Shown piece by piece: positions 7,657 through 12,974 of a DNA stretch of 12,974 nucleotides. Position numbers and translations under genes: made by a program. The number at the start of each line of letters is the position of its first letter. Position 1 is the stretch's first letter. The notes below the pieces were generated by a model. That model was given only the letters and a program-made list of their open reading frames with translations. It made no database searches and was not told where the DNA came from. Source of the stretch: BOG-908 sp964250925. GTDB taxonomy: Bacteria > Pseudomonadota > Alphaproteobacteria > Acetobacterales > Acetobacteraceae. The stretch lies in the NCBI GenBank assembly GCA_964250925.1, contig CAXUHU010000094.1:1-12974 (forward strand), read 5' to 3'.

Positions 7657-8518
7657 GGACGCGATCTCCGACCATATGCTGCCCCGCTTGGCTGCGGCCA
7701 CGCTGGACCTCAGTTCGCAGACCACGCGCGCCCAACGGCATGGCCTGGTATGGGCTGACCTGGCCAAGGGTGCGCGGTTGTGGCGGCTGGCGTTGACGCT
7801 GGGCTGGCTCGACATCAAGCTGAAATACCGCGGTTCCCTGCTCGGGCCGTTCTGGCTGACCATCTCCACCGCCGTGATGGTAGCTGCCATGGGCGGCTTG
7901 TATAGCGTGCTGTTCCACATGGATCTCAGCACCTACCTCCCGTTCCTGGCGCTGTCGCTGGTGCTGTGGAACTCCATGGGCGGCATGGTGGTGGAGGCGT
8001 GCACCACCTTCACCCAGGCGGAGGGCACGATACGCTCGATGCGCATGCCGTTCTTCGTGCATGCCATGCGCGTGGTGGTCCGCAACGGCCTGTCGTTCCT
8101 GCATAACGTGCCGGTGATCCTCGCGGTGTTCGCCATCTTTCGTATTTGGCCGGGTTTTGGGGCGGCCGCGAGTCTGCCCGGGCTGGTGCTGTGGGTGCTG
8201 GACGCTTTTGCGGCCTGTATGATGCTGGGTGCCGTGTGCGCCCGGTTTCGCGACGTGCCCCCCATCGTGGGAAGCGTGATGCAGATCGCCTTTTTCATCA
8301 CGCCCGTGGTGTGGCGGCCGGATCAGCTCGGCCCGCGGGGCTGGTGGCTGCCCTACAACCCGTTCGACGCGCTGCTCGAGGTGGTTCGCGCGCCGATGCT
8401 GGGCCAGGTTCCCTCCCTGCAGGTATGGGCGCTCGCGTCCGGCTACAGCTTGGCCTTCTGCACGCTCGCATGGTTCTTCTTCACGCGCGTGCGCACGCGC
8501 GTCGCCTACTGGATGTAG
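7655..8518 (+). CDS. Polysaccharide ABC exporter permease, Wzm/KpsM-like (ABC-2 type)
   Basis: This inner-membrane permease belongs to the ABC-2 family that exports undecaprenyl- or lipid-linked polysaccharide (O-antigen, capsule, galactan). From the ATG at 7655 it has 287 residues. The family signature preceding the first membrane segment is visible as LGWLDIKLKYRGSLLGPFW, followed by about six hydrophobic segments. A conserved late segment reads FFITPVVWRPDQL, then LPYNPFDALLEVVRAPMLG, typical of Wzm proteins. The start is uncertain. ATG at 7634 has AAGG a few bases upstream, ATG at 7655 overlaps the dppA start codon, ATG at 7676 would leave a short spacer, and a TTG at 7601 opens the frame. 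The next gene, its ATPase, starts 9 bases after the stop, so they form an operon. No glycosyltransferase or chain-length gene is in the window, so the polymer is unknown. Confidence 0.88.
   Translation: MDAISDHMLPRLAAATLDLSSQTTRAQRHGLVWADLAKGARLWRLALTLGWLDIKLKYRGSLLGPFWLTISTAVMVAAMGGLYSVLFHMDLSTYLPFLALSLVLWNSMGGMVVEACTTFTQAEGTIRSMRMPFFVHAMRVVVRNGLSFLHNVPVILAVFAIFRIWPGFGAAASLPGLVLWVLDAFAACMMLGAVCARFRDVPPIVGSVMQIAFFITPVVWRPDQLGPRGWWLPYNPFDALLEVVRAPMLGQVPSLQVWALASGYSLAFCTLAWFFFTRVRTRVAYWM
7665..7669 (-). promoter_or_regulatory. Shine-Dalgarno that fixes the dppA start
   Basis: The minus strand reads GGAGA 8 bases before the ATG at 7656. It lies within the first codons of the divergent permease gene if that gene starts at 7655, so the two 5' ends share DNA. 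Confidence 0.6.
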
Positions 8519-8527
8519 GCGGGTCTC

Positions 8528-9358
8528 GTGGCACGCATCCGGATCGACAACGTTTCGTTGGATTTTCCGCTGTATCACGGCAGCGCACGCAGCCTGAAGA
8601 AGACGATGTTCGCCGTGGCATCCGGCCGCCTGGGGGAAGACAAGCGGCAGCGCGTGGTGGTGCAGGCGCTGCGCGACATCGATTTCGAGCTTCGCACCGG
8701 CGACCGTCTCGGCCTGGTGGGAACCAACGGGGCGGGCAAGACCACCCTGTTGCGGACGATCGCCGGCATCTACGAGCCGGTGGTGGGCCGGGTGCGCGTG
8801 GATGGCAGCCTGAACGCGCTGCTCGACCCGATGCTCGGCATGACCGGCGACCTGACCGGACGCGAGAACATCATGCTGCGCGGCTTGTATAACGGCTTCA
8901 CCGCGCCGCAGATCCGTCTGCTGGAGCAGGACGTGCAGGCGTTTGCCGAACTGGGCGAGTTCCTCGACCTGCCGGTGCGCTTCTACAGTTCGGGCATGGT
9001 GATCCGGCTCGGCTTCGCGCTGGCCACCGCCATCCGGCCCGAGGTGCTGCTGATGGACGAATGGTTCCTGGCGGGCGACGCCAGCTTCGTCGCCAAGGCG
9101 CGCGCGCGGCTGGAAAGCGTGGTGCGCGGGGCCGAGATATTGGTGCTGTCCTCGCACATGTCGGGCGCGATCCTGGATTGGTGCACCCGGGTGATCTGGA
9201 TGGATCATGGCCGTATCCGCATGGACGGGCCTGCGGCCCACGTCATGGCGTGCTACGAGCGCGGCACCGAGCCGACCCGTCAGGAGCTGGACGAAGCGGC
9301 CGCGCTGCCGGTTTTCGAGCCGGAGCCCGCCCTGCCGGATGCAAGCCACGCCGCGTGA
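8528..9358 (+). CDS. Polysaccharide ABC exporter ATPase, Wzt/KpsT-like
   Basis: This cytoplasmic ATPase partners the preceding permease. It has 276 residues from a GTG at 8528 with only a weak GGCGGG ahead. An N-terminal extension of about 45 residues (YHGSARSLKK, typical of Wzt/TagH-type ATPases) precedes Walker A GTNGAGKT (65-72). Later come the degenerate signature YSSGMVIRLGFA (153-164), Walker B LLMDEWFLAGDASF (174-187) with catalytic E178, and switch H210 in SSHM. These substitutions for LSGGQ are normal for polysaccharide exporters. After about residue 250 there is only a short acidic, proline-rich tail. The large C-terminal carbohydrate-binding domain of O9a-type Wzt is absent, so recognition of a terminally modified polymer by this protein is unlikely. 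The pair could serve capsule, O-antigen or another glycan. Confidence 0.9.
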   Translation: MARIRIDNVSLDFPLYHGSARSLKKTMFAVASGRLGEDKRQRVVVQALRDIDFELRTGDRLGLVGTNGAGKTTLLRTIAGIYEPVVGRVRVDGSLNALLDPMLGMTGDLTGRENIMLRGLYNGFTAPQIRLLEQDVQAFAELGEFLDLPVRFYSSGMVIRLGFALATAIRPEVLLMDEWFLAGDASFVAKARARLESVVRGAEILVLSSHMSGAILDWCTRVIWMDHGRIRMDGPAAHVMACYERGTEPTRQELDEAAALPVFEPEPALPDASHAA

Positions 9359-9402
9359 TTTTCTTTCGGCGCGTCAGGCATCCATGCGGGCCGCCTTGTG
9401 TT

Positions 9403-9414
9403 CTGTCGCGACAG
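9403..9414. repeat. Perfect 12-base palindrome upstream of the DUF2171 gene
   Basis: CTGTCGCGACAG is a perfect palindrome ending 3 bases before the Shine-Dalgarno AGGGAG (9418-9423). It is the only notable structure in the 73-base gap after the exporter ATPase. A palindrome of this length is expected a few times by chance in a window this size, so an operator role is only a possibility. No -35/-10 pair was recognised around it. Confidence 0.35.
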
Positions 9415-9431
9415 GGCAGGGAGACGGGCCG

Positions 9432-9662
9432 ATGATCGATACGAGCCAGATACGTGAGCACATGGAGGTCATCGGCGCCGATGGCGGCCATATCGGCACC
9501 GTCGACAAGATCGAGGGCGAGCGTATCAAGCTGACCAAGACCGACCGGGGATCGGGCGGGCAGCACCATTTCGTCCCGGTCTCGCTGGTCGAGGAGATCG
9601 ATGCGGACGCGGTGCGCATGTCGTTCAAATCGGAGCTGGCCGAGCAGTTCTGGGAAAGCTGA
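9432..9662 (+). CDS. Small DUF2171 family protein
   Basis: This encodes 76 residues from an ATG at 9432, preceded by AGGGAG (9418-9423) at 8 bases. The pattern I(R/K)EHMEVIGADGGHIGTVDKIEG at residues 7-29, then IKLTKTD, HHFVPVSLVEEID and a C-terminal acidic helix, matches DUF2171 proteins. That is a small beta-barrel-like fold resembling PRC-barrels, and its function is not established. No signal peptide or membrane segment is present, so it is probably cytoplasmic. In other bacteria such genes are often linked to stress or general-purpose genes, but here the neighbours (glycan exporter, rpmB) give no clear lead. It has its own ribosome binding site and could be read from the exporter operon or independently. 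Confidence 0.85.
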   Translation: MIDTSQIREHMEVIGADGGHIGTVDKIEGERIKLTKTDRGSGGQHHFVPVSLVEEIDADAVRMSFKSELAEQFWES

Positions 9663-9689
9663 CGTCCCCGCCGCCGGCCGGCGGCCAGC

Positions 9690-9718
9690 TTGACTAGGGC
9701 AGTGGGGTTGCCCATACA
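9690..9718 (+). promoter_or_regulatory. Candidate sigma70-type promoter for rpmB
   Basis: TTGACT (9690-9695, five of six consensus) is followed after exactly 17 bases by CATACA (9713-9718, weak -10). Transcription would start near 9725, giving a leader of about 50 bases to the rpmB ATG. A perfect palindrome CCGCCGGCCGGCGG (9671-9684) sits just upstream. Placement before a strongly expressed ribosomal protein gene adds support, but the -10 is poor. Confidence 0.4.
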
Positions 9719-9727
9719 CGGCGTTTC

Positions 9728-9748
9728 CGGCGGGGCCTGGCTCCGCCG
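9728..9748 (+). terminator. Stable hairpin with interrupted U-tract in the rpmB leader
   Basis: A 9-pair stem (9728-9736 with 9740-9748, one G-U pair) closes a 3-base CTG loop, followed by CTTTGCGTTTT. It could be the terminator of the DUF2171 gene, or, if the upstream promoter is real, an attenuator-like element in the rpmB leader. The U-tract is broken by GCG, so termination strength is uncertain. Confidence 0.4.
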
Positions 9749-9775
9749 CTTTGCGTTTTGAGTCGGGGACCAACG

Positions 9776-10078
9776 ATGTCGCGCCGCTGCCAGATGACGG
9801 GCAAGGGTGTGCTGAGCGGTAACAACGTCAGCCACGCCAACAACAAGACCCGCCGCCGCTACCTGCCCAACCTGCAGGAGACGTCCCTGCTGTCCGACGC
9901 GCTGGGCACTCAGGTCCGCGTGCGGGTGAGCACGCGGGCTTTGCGGACCATCGAGCATAATGGCGGGCTCGACTCGTTCCTGCTCGGCACGCCGAACCGC
10001 GACTTGCCCGAAGAGGCGCAGGCGATCAAGCGACGCATTGCCCGCGCTGCCGCCAAGCGCCAGCCGGCTGCCGTCTAG
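9776..10078 (+). CDS. rpmB: 50S ribosomal protein L28
   Basis: This is the ribosomal protein L28 of the large subunit, with 100 residues, the length usual in alphaproteobacteria. It begins MSRRCQMTGKGVLSGNNVSH, the conserved L28 N-terminus, followed by NNKTRRRYLPNLQ and the VRVRVSTRALRTIEHNGGLDSFLL block, and ends in a basic lysine/arginine-rich tail. The ATG at 9776 with GGGGA (9765-9769) six bases ahead is preferred. The frame is open to 9758, but that extension breaks the conserved start. It is monocistronic-looking: a candidate promoter and hairpin lie ahead, and the next gene starts 60 bases later with its own Shine-Dalgarno. Only one cysteine (C5) is seen, so the protein is not a zinc-binding type. 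Nearness to cobT agrees with gene order seen in other alphaproteobacteria. Confidence 0.96.
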   Translation: MSRRCQMTGKGVLSGNNVSHANNKTRRRYLPNLQETSLLSDALGTQVRVRVSTRALRTIEHNGGLDSFLLGTPNRDLPEEAQAIKRRIARAAAKRQPAAV

Positions 10079-10138
10079 CCAACCCTCGCCGGGTTCGCCG
10101 GCCGCCGATTAACCGGATGTTAGCCCCGGAGTGGTTCT

Positions 10139-10954
10139 ATGCCGCTCATGGGACCGTTCGGCTGTTCGATACTGTTGCTTTGCCTGGCGGCGGGCGCAGC
10201 CGCCGCGTGGCAGCGCGCGCGCGCGTGCGCCGGCCGGGCGCAAGCGGCGGCACAGGCCGCGCTCAACACGCATCAGGCCACGCTGCGGCTTTTGCGGCTG
10301 TCGGCCAGCGACCAGCGCAACCTGGCACTCACCTTGTGCGGCCATGCCGAAACCATGCGGCCGTGCGATTCCGCCCTGACCGGGCTGGCCCGCCGTCTGC
10401 TCGACATGTCCGAGGACCTGGCCCAGCAGGTTGAGGCGCCGGACGCGCCGCGGTACCTGGCGCTGGAAGACGTGCCGCTGATGCCGACTCTGAGGTTCGC
10501 GGTGTCGCAGGTGGCGGCCCAACTCGGCCCCAGCCGGCGGGCTTGGCGTATCGACGAGGCTTTCGAGCATACGCGGCTGCTGGCTGACCGGCGGGCTCTG
10601 AACCAGGTTCTGGTGCATGTGCTCACCAACGCGGCCGCCAGCACGCGCGACGGCGACTGGATCGAGCTGTCGGCCGAGCCGGCATCGGACGGCTTCTCGA
10701 TTACCGTCCAGGACGAGGGCATCGGTCTCCCGATAGCGCAGAGCGGCCCCGCTCGGGAAGAAAGCCGCGGCATCGGCTTGCGGCTGACCCTGGCGCGTAG
10801 CCTGATGGCGGCTCATGGCGGCAAGCTGGTCGTCGAATCGACCGAGCAGGTGGGAACGCGTGTGCGTCTCGTGCTGCCGATGGCCTGCGTTCCGAAACAG
10901 GCTGGGGAACCTTCCCAGTGCGGTCCGGCGGCCGGTCGCCTCGTCGCGAGCTGA
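10139..10954 (+). CDS. Membrane-anchored HATPase / sensor histidine kinase-like protein
   Basis: This encodes 271 residues from an ATG at 10139, with GGAG (10128-10131) seven bases ahead. A hydrophobic segment at about 8-24 probably anchors it in the membrane, with almost no periplasmic part. An alanine-rich helical stretch (25-100) follows. The C-terminal half is a GHKL ATPase domain: N-box NQVLVHVLTNAA (155-166), G1 DEGIG (192-196), G2 RGIGLRLTLARSLMAAHGG (210-228) and a final GTRVRLVLP. The usual SHELRTPL H-box is not evident. The only candidate histidine in the expected helix is H69 in TLCGHAETM, so phosphotransfer is uncertain. There is no response regulator next to it. It is transcribed toward cobT and ends 101 bases from it. 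It could be a sensor kinase with a divergent dimerisation domain, an orphan kinase, or a kinase-like regulator. Confidence 0.8.
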   Translation: MPLMGPFGCSILLLCLAAGAAAAWQRARACAGRAQAAAQAALNTHQATLRLLRLSASDQRNLALTLCGHAETMRPCDSALTGLARRLLDMSEDLAQQVEAPDAPRYLALEDVPLMPTLRFAVSQVAAQLGPSRRAWRIDEAFEHTRLLADRRALNQVLVHVLTNAAASTRDGDWIELSAEPASDGFSITVQDEGIGLPIAQSGPAREESRGIGLRLTLARSLMAAHGGKLVVESTEQVGTRVRLVLPMACVPKQAGEPSQCGPAAGRLVAS

Positions 10955-10973
10955 TCGAACCGGGTGCGGATGG

Positions 10974-11015
10974 CCAGGGGCTCTGCCCCTGGACTTCGTC
11001 GGGGTTCGAAACCCC
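10974..11015. repeat. Two adjacent hairpins between convergent genes
   Basis: CCAGGGGC (10974-10981), loop TCT, GCCCCTGG (10985-10992) is a perfect 8-pair stem. Nine bases on, GGGGTT (11001-11006), loop CGA, AACCCC (11010-11015) forms a 6-pair stem. They lie in the 101-base gap between the kinase stop (10954) and the cobT stop (11056), so either strand could use them as a terminator or mRNA 3'-end stabiliser. Neither is followed by a U-tract. GGGGCTCTGCCCC-type hairpins recur in intergenic regions of Acetobacteraceae genomes as I recall them, so this may be a copy of a dispersed REP-like element; that recollection is unverified. Confidence 0.6.
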
Positions 11016-11055
11016 AAACCCCCAGACAGTCGCTTACGGTGAGCTTGAAAGCGTT

Positions 11056-12930
11056 CTAGGCGATGATCGCCGATCGCTCGAGCGTCGCCCTGATCCACGC
11101 CTCCGCGGCATCCTCGTCGAACAGCTCCGACAGTTTCTTCATCATCGTGCCGCCCAACTCCTCCGCATCCACGATGGTCACCGCCCGGCGGTAATAGCGC
11201 GTCACGTCGTGGCCGATGCCGATGGCGATCAGTTCGACCACGTCGCGGCCTTCGATCTCGCGAATCACCTCGCGCAGGTGGCGTTCCAGGAAGTTGCCCG
11301 GGTTGATCGACAGCGTGCTGTCGTCCACGGGCGCGCCGTCGCTGATCACCATCAGGATGCGGCGATGCTCGGGCCGGGCCATTAGGCGGCGATACGCCCA
11401 GAGCAGGGCCTCGCCGTCGATGTTCTCCTTGAGCAAGCCTTCGCGCAGCATCAGGCCGAGGTTCTTCCTGGCTCGGCGCCATGGGGAATCGGCCGACTTG
11501 TAGATGATGTGGCGCAGGTCGTTCAGCCGGCCCGGGTTGCGGGGCTTGCCGTCCTGCACCCAGCGATCGCGGCTCATGCCGCCCTTCCAGGCGCGGGTGG
11601 TGAAGCCCAGCACCTCGGTCTTGACGGCGCAGCGCTCGAGAGTCCGGGCCAGGATGTCGCCGCACATGGCGGCCACGGTGATCGGGCGGCCGCGCATGCT
11701 GCCCGAATTGTCGATCAGCAGCGTCACCACCGTGTCGCGGAACGCGGTGTCGCGCTCGTGCTTGTAGCTCAGCGACTGCATCGGGTTCACCACCACCCTG
11801 GCCAGCCGGCCGGCATCCAGCATGCCCTCCTCCAGGTCGAACTCCCAGGCCCGCGTCTGCTGTGCCATCAGCCGGCGCTGCAAGCGGTTGGCCAGGCGGG
11901 AGACGACACCCTGAAGGTGCTGCAATTGCTGGTCGAGCTGCTGCCGCAAGCGCGTCAGCTCGTCGGCATCGCACAGATCTTCGGCGCCGACCTCCTCGTC
12001 GAAGGCGCGGGTGTAGGCGCGATACTGGCTTTCCGGGTCCTCATCGGGCCGTTCGCGGCGTGGCTGCGGGCCGGCGGGGCGGTCCTCGCCTTCGGAGCCG
12101 ACCGCTTCGTCCTGCTCGGCCTCTCCGGCCTGGTCAGGGGCCTGTTCACCCGCCATCTCGTCCGGCGAGGCGGCCAGCATGCCCTCGTTCTCCGATTGCT
12201 GCTGCCCTTCGTTCTCGGTGCTGTTGTCCTGGGCGCCGCTTTGCTCGCCCGACTCCTCCTTCTGCTCCTCGCTCTCCTCCTGCTCCGCCTCGCTCTCGGC
12301 CTCGGCAAGATCGAGGACAGCGAGCAGCTTGCGGGAGGCTCTGGCAAAGGCGTTCTGGTCGTGCTGGGCCGCAGCCAGTTCGGCGAAGGCCAGCTCGGCC
12401 GGTTCGCCCAAGGTGGTGCGCCAAAGATCGAGCACGCCGGCAGCGGCCTGGGGCGAAGCCTCGCCGGACATGTGCTCCCTCGCCAGCAGGGCCAATGCGG
12501 ACGCGGCCGAGAGCTGGTCGCGCCGTGTCATCCGGTCCAGGCCGTCGGCCTCCACGGCTTCGGTCAATCGGACGCGCAGGTTGGCGGCCACGCCGGCCAT
12601 GTGCTGGCCGCCGACGATTTCGACGCGTGCCTGCTCCAGCGCGTCGTAGATGGACCGCGCATCGCGCTCGGCGGGGCTGCGGGCGGCGTGCACGCCATCG
12701 TCGTGATGGCGCAGCCGCAGGGCGGCGCTGTCGGCCGCACCGCGCAGCCGGGCCATCTCGGCAGGCGGCAACGCCCGGGACGGCACCGGCAGCCGGGCGC
12801 GTTTGCCGGTGAGCCCGGTGGGGCCCGGCTGGAAGGCGACCTGCACGTCGGTTGCCTGCGCCATGGCCCTTAGGGCGCCGGCCGTGGCACGCTTGAAGTC
12901 TTCGCTGCGGGTATCCTTGGGGGTGCTCAT
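11056..12930 (-). CDS. cobT: Aerobic cobaltochelatase subunit CobT
   Basis: This is a subunit of the ATP-dependent CobNST cobaltochelatase, which inserts Co2+ into hydrogenobyrinic acid a,c-diamide in aerobic cobalamin synthesis. CobT forms a chaperone-like complex with the AAA+ protein CobS. At 624 residues it is near the family's usual length of about 630. The N-terminus SEDFKRATAGALRAMA is characteristic. A helical region up to about 205 is followed by a long acidic, glutamate/glutamine-rich linker (about 209-305), then a coiled-coil-like stretch at 322-360. A von Willebrand factor A domain follows (about 400-600) with a MIDAS DNSGSM (D407, S409, S411) and a later SDGAP aspartate (D531). 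It starts at ATG 12930; the nearest AGGA (12946-12949) is 15 bases upstream, longer than ideal. cobS would be expected just beyond the right edge. The stop at 11056 faces the kinase gene. Confidence 0.95.
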   Translation of the reverse strand: MSTPKDTRSEDFKRATAGALRAMAQATDVQVAFQPGPTGLTGKRARLPVPSRALPPAEMARLRGAADSAALRLRHHDDGVHAARSPAERDARSIYDALEQARVEIVGGQHMAGVAANLRVRLTEAVEADGLDRMTRRDQLSAASALALLAREHMSGEASPQAAAGVLDLWRTTLGEPAELAFAELAAAQHDQNAFARASRKLLAVLDLAEAESEAEQEESEEQKEESGEQSGAQDNSTENEGQQQSENEGMLAASPDEMAGEQAPDQAGEAEQDEAVGSEGEDRPAGPQPRRERPDEDPESQYRAYTRAFDEEVGAEDLCDADELTRLRQQLDQQLQHLQGVVSRLANRLQRRLMAQQTRAWEFDLEEGMLDAGRLARVVVNPMQSLSYKHERDTAFRDTVVTLLIDNSGSMRGRPITVAAMCGDILARTLERCAVKTEVLGFTTRAWKGGMSRDRWVQDGKPRNPGRLNDLRHIIYKSADSPWRRARKNLGLMLREGLLKENIDGEALLWAYRRLMARPEHRRILMVISDGAPVDDSTLSINPGNFLERHLREVIREIEGRDVVELIAIGIGHDVTRYYRRAVTIVDAEELGGTMMKKLSELFDEDAAEAWIRATLERSAIIA

Positions 12931-12968
12931 CGCGTAACGCGTCTGTCCTGGCCGGGCCCGACCCGGCC
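12931..12968 (-). promoter_or_regulatory. Inverted repeats in the cobT leader
   Basis: Just ahead of cobT are a perfect 7-base inverted repeat (GGCCGGG 12950-12956, CCCGGCC 12962-12968, 5-base loop) and a compact CGCGT-A-ACGCG palindrome (12931-12941) touching the start codon. The candidate Shine-Dalgarno AGGA (12946-12949, minus strand) lies between them. These could shape translation start or mark the 3' end of an upstream gene. No cobalamin riboswitch elements are visible in the 44 bases available. Confidence 0.3.
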
Positions 12969-12974
12969 ATCCAG

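Noticed and set aside
7657..7932. N-terminal extension of dppA by 92 residues
   Set aside because: It is antisense to the permease coding sequence, would bury the signal peptide inside the protein, and loses the Shine-Dalgarno-supported ATG at 7656.
7058..9349. 763-residue minus-strand open frame rich in His, Gln and Arg
   Set aside because: It is a high-G+C shadow of dppA and antisense to the exporter pair; its composition is unlike any neighbour and no domain is visible.
9671..9684. Palindrome CCGCCGGCCGGCGG as a terminator of the DUF2171 gene
   Set aside because: A perfect palindrome without a loop and without a T-run; low-complexity G+C sequence makes it likely by chance.
10081..10105. 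Short inverted repeats after rpmB (AACCC-TCGCC-GGGTT and GCCGG-GTTCG-CCGGC) as a terminator
   Set aside because: Stems are only five pairs, mutually exclusive, and have no following U-tract; too weak to call.
10998..11018. GGGGTTCGAAACCCC resembles a tRNA T-arm
   Set aside because: The stem pairs only four of five positions with a 7-base loop. There is no 7-pair acceptor stem, anticodon arm or D-arm at the right distances; the neighbouring hairpin has a 3-5 base loop, not an anticodon loop.
10109..11974. 621-residue minus-strand open frame spanning the cobT 3' half and the kinase
   Set aside because: It is a shadow frame of cobT and antisense of the kinase; both overlapped genes have clear family motifs.
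11509..12873. 454-residue plus-strand open frame, leucine-rich in the middle
   Set aside because: It is antisense to cobT, which has convincing domains throughout. The hydrophobic stretch is the reverse complement of the CobT acidic Glu/Gln linker.

Overview
The window is G+C-rich bacterial chromosome and most resembles an alphaproteobacterium of the Rhodospirillales/Acetobacteraceae type. This is inferred from three things: an aerobic-type cobaltochelatase CobT lying near rpmB (L28), an alphaproteobacterial-style 100-residue L28, and the codon use. No rRNA, tRNA, IS element, prophage, integrase or CRISPR array was seen. Genes are tightly packed and no gene-free stretch exceeds about 150 bases.

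Left block, minus strand (1-7656). Reading from 7656 leftwards there is a dipeptide/oligopeptide ABC importer set: the periplasmic binding protein (dppA-like), permease C, a lipid A-type lauroyl/myristoyl acyltransferase, permease B, then ATPases D and F. A-C and D-F share 4-base ATGA/GTGA overlaps, and B-D overlap by 8 bases if D starts at its GTG. The acyltransferase sits between the two permeases, which are also in reversed order relative to the usual A-B-C-D-F. The last ATPase is interrupted by a 10-N assembly gap that hides roughly 70-75 residues. Downstream, on the same strand but with its own leader, is the 5' part of an exported GloVer-type tandem-repeat protein that runs off the left edge.

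Middle block, plus strand (about 7655-9358). An ABC-2 polysaccharide export pair (Wzm/KpsM-like permease and Wzt/KpsT-like ATPase) is transcribed divergently from dppA. Their likely start codons lie on opposite strands of one CATG. No glycosyltransferases accompany the pair in this window.

Right block (9432-12974). On the plus strand follow a 76-residue DUF2171 protein, rpmB with a candidate promoter and a leader hairpin, and a membrane-anchored HATPase (sensor-kinase-like) protein without a recognisable canonical H-box. On the minus strand, convergent with the kinase, is cobT, the large subunit-like component of aerobic cobaltochelatase for cobalamin synthesis. The convergent gap contains two adjacent perfect hairpins.

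I found no convincing undescribed multi-gene system. The points most worth a second look are the acyltransferase embedded in the peptide-transport operon, the divergent genes with overlapping starts, the non-canonical kinase-like protein, and the hairpin pair between the kinase and cobT.
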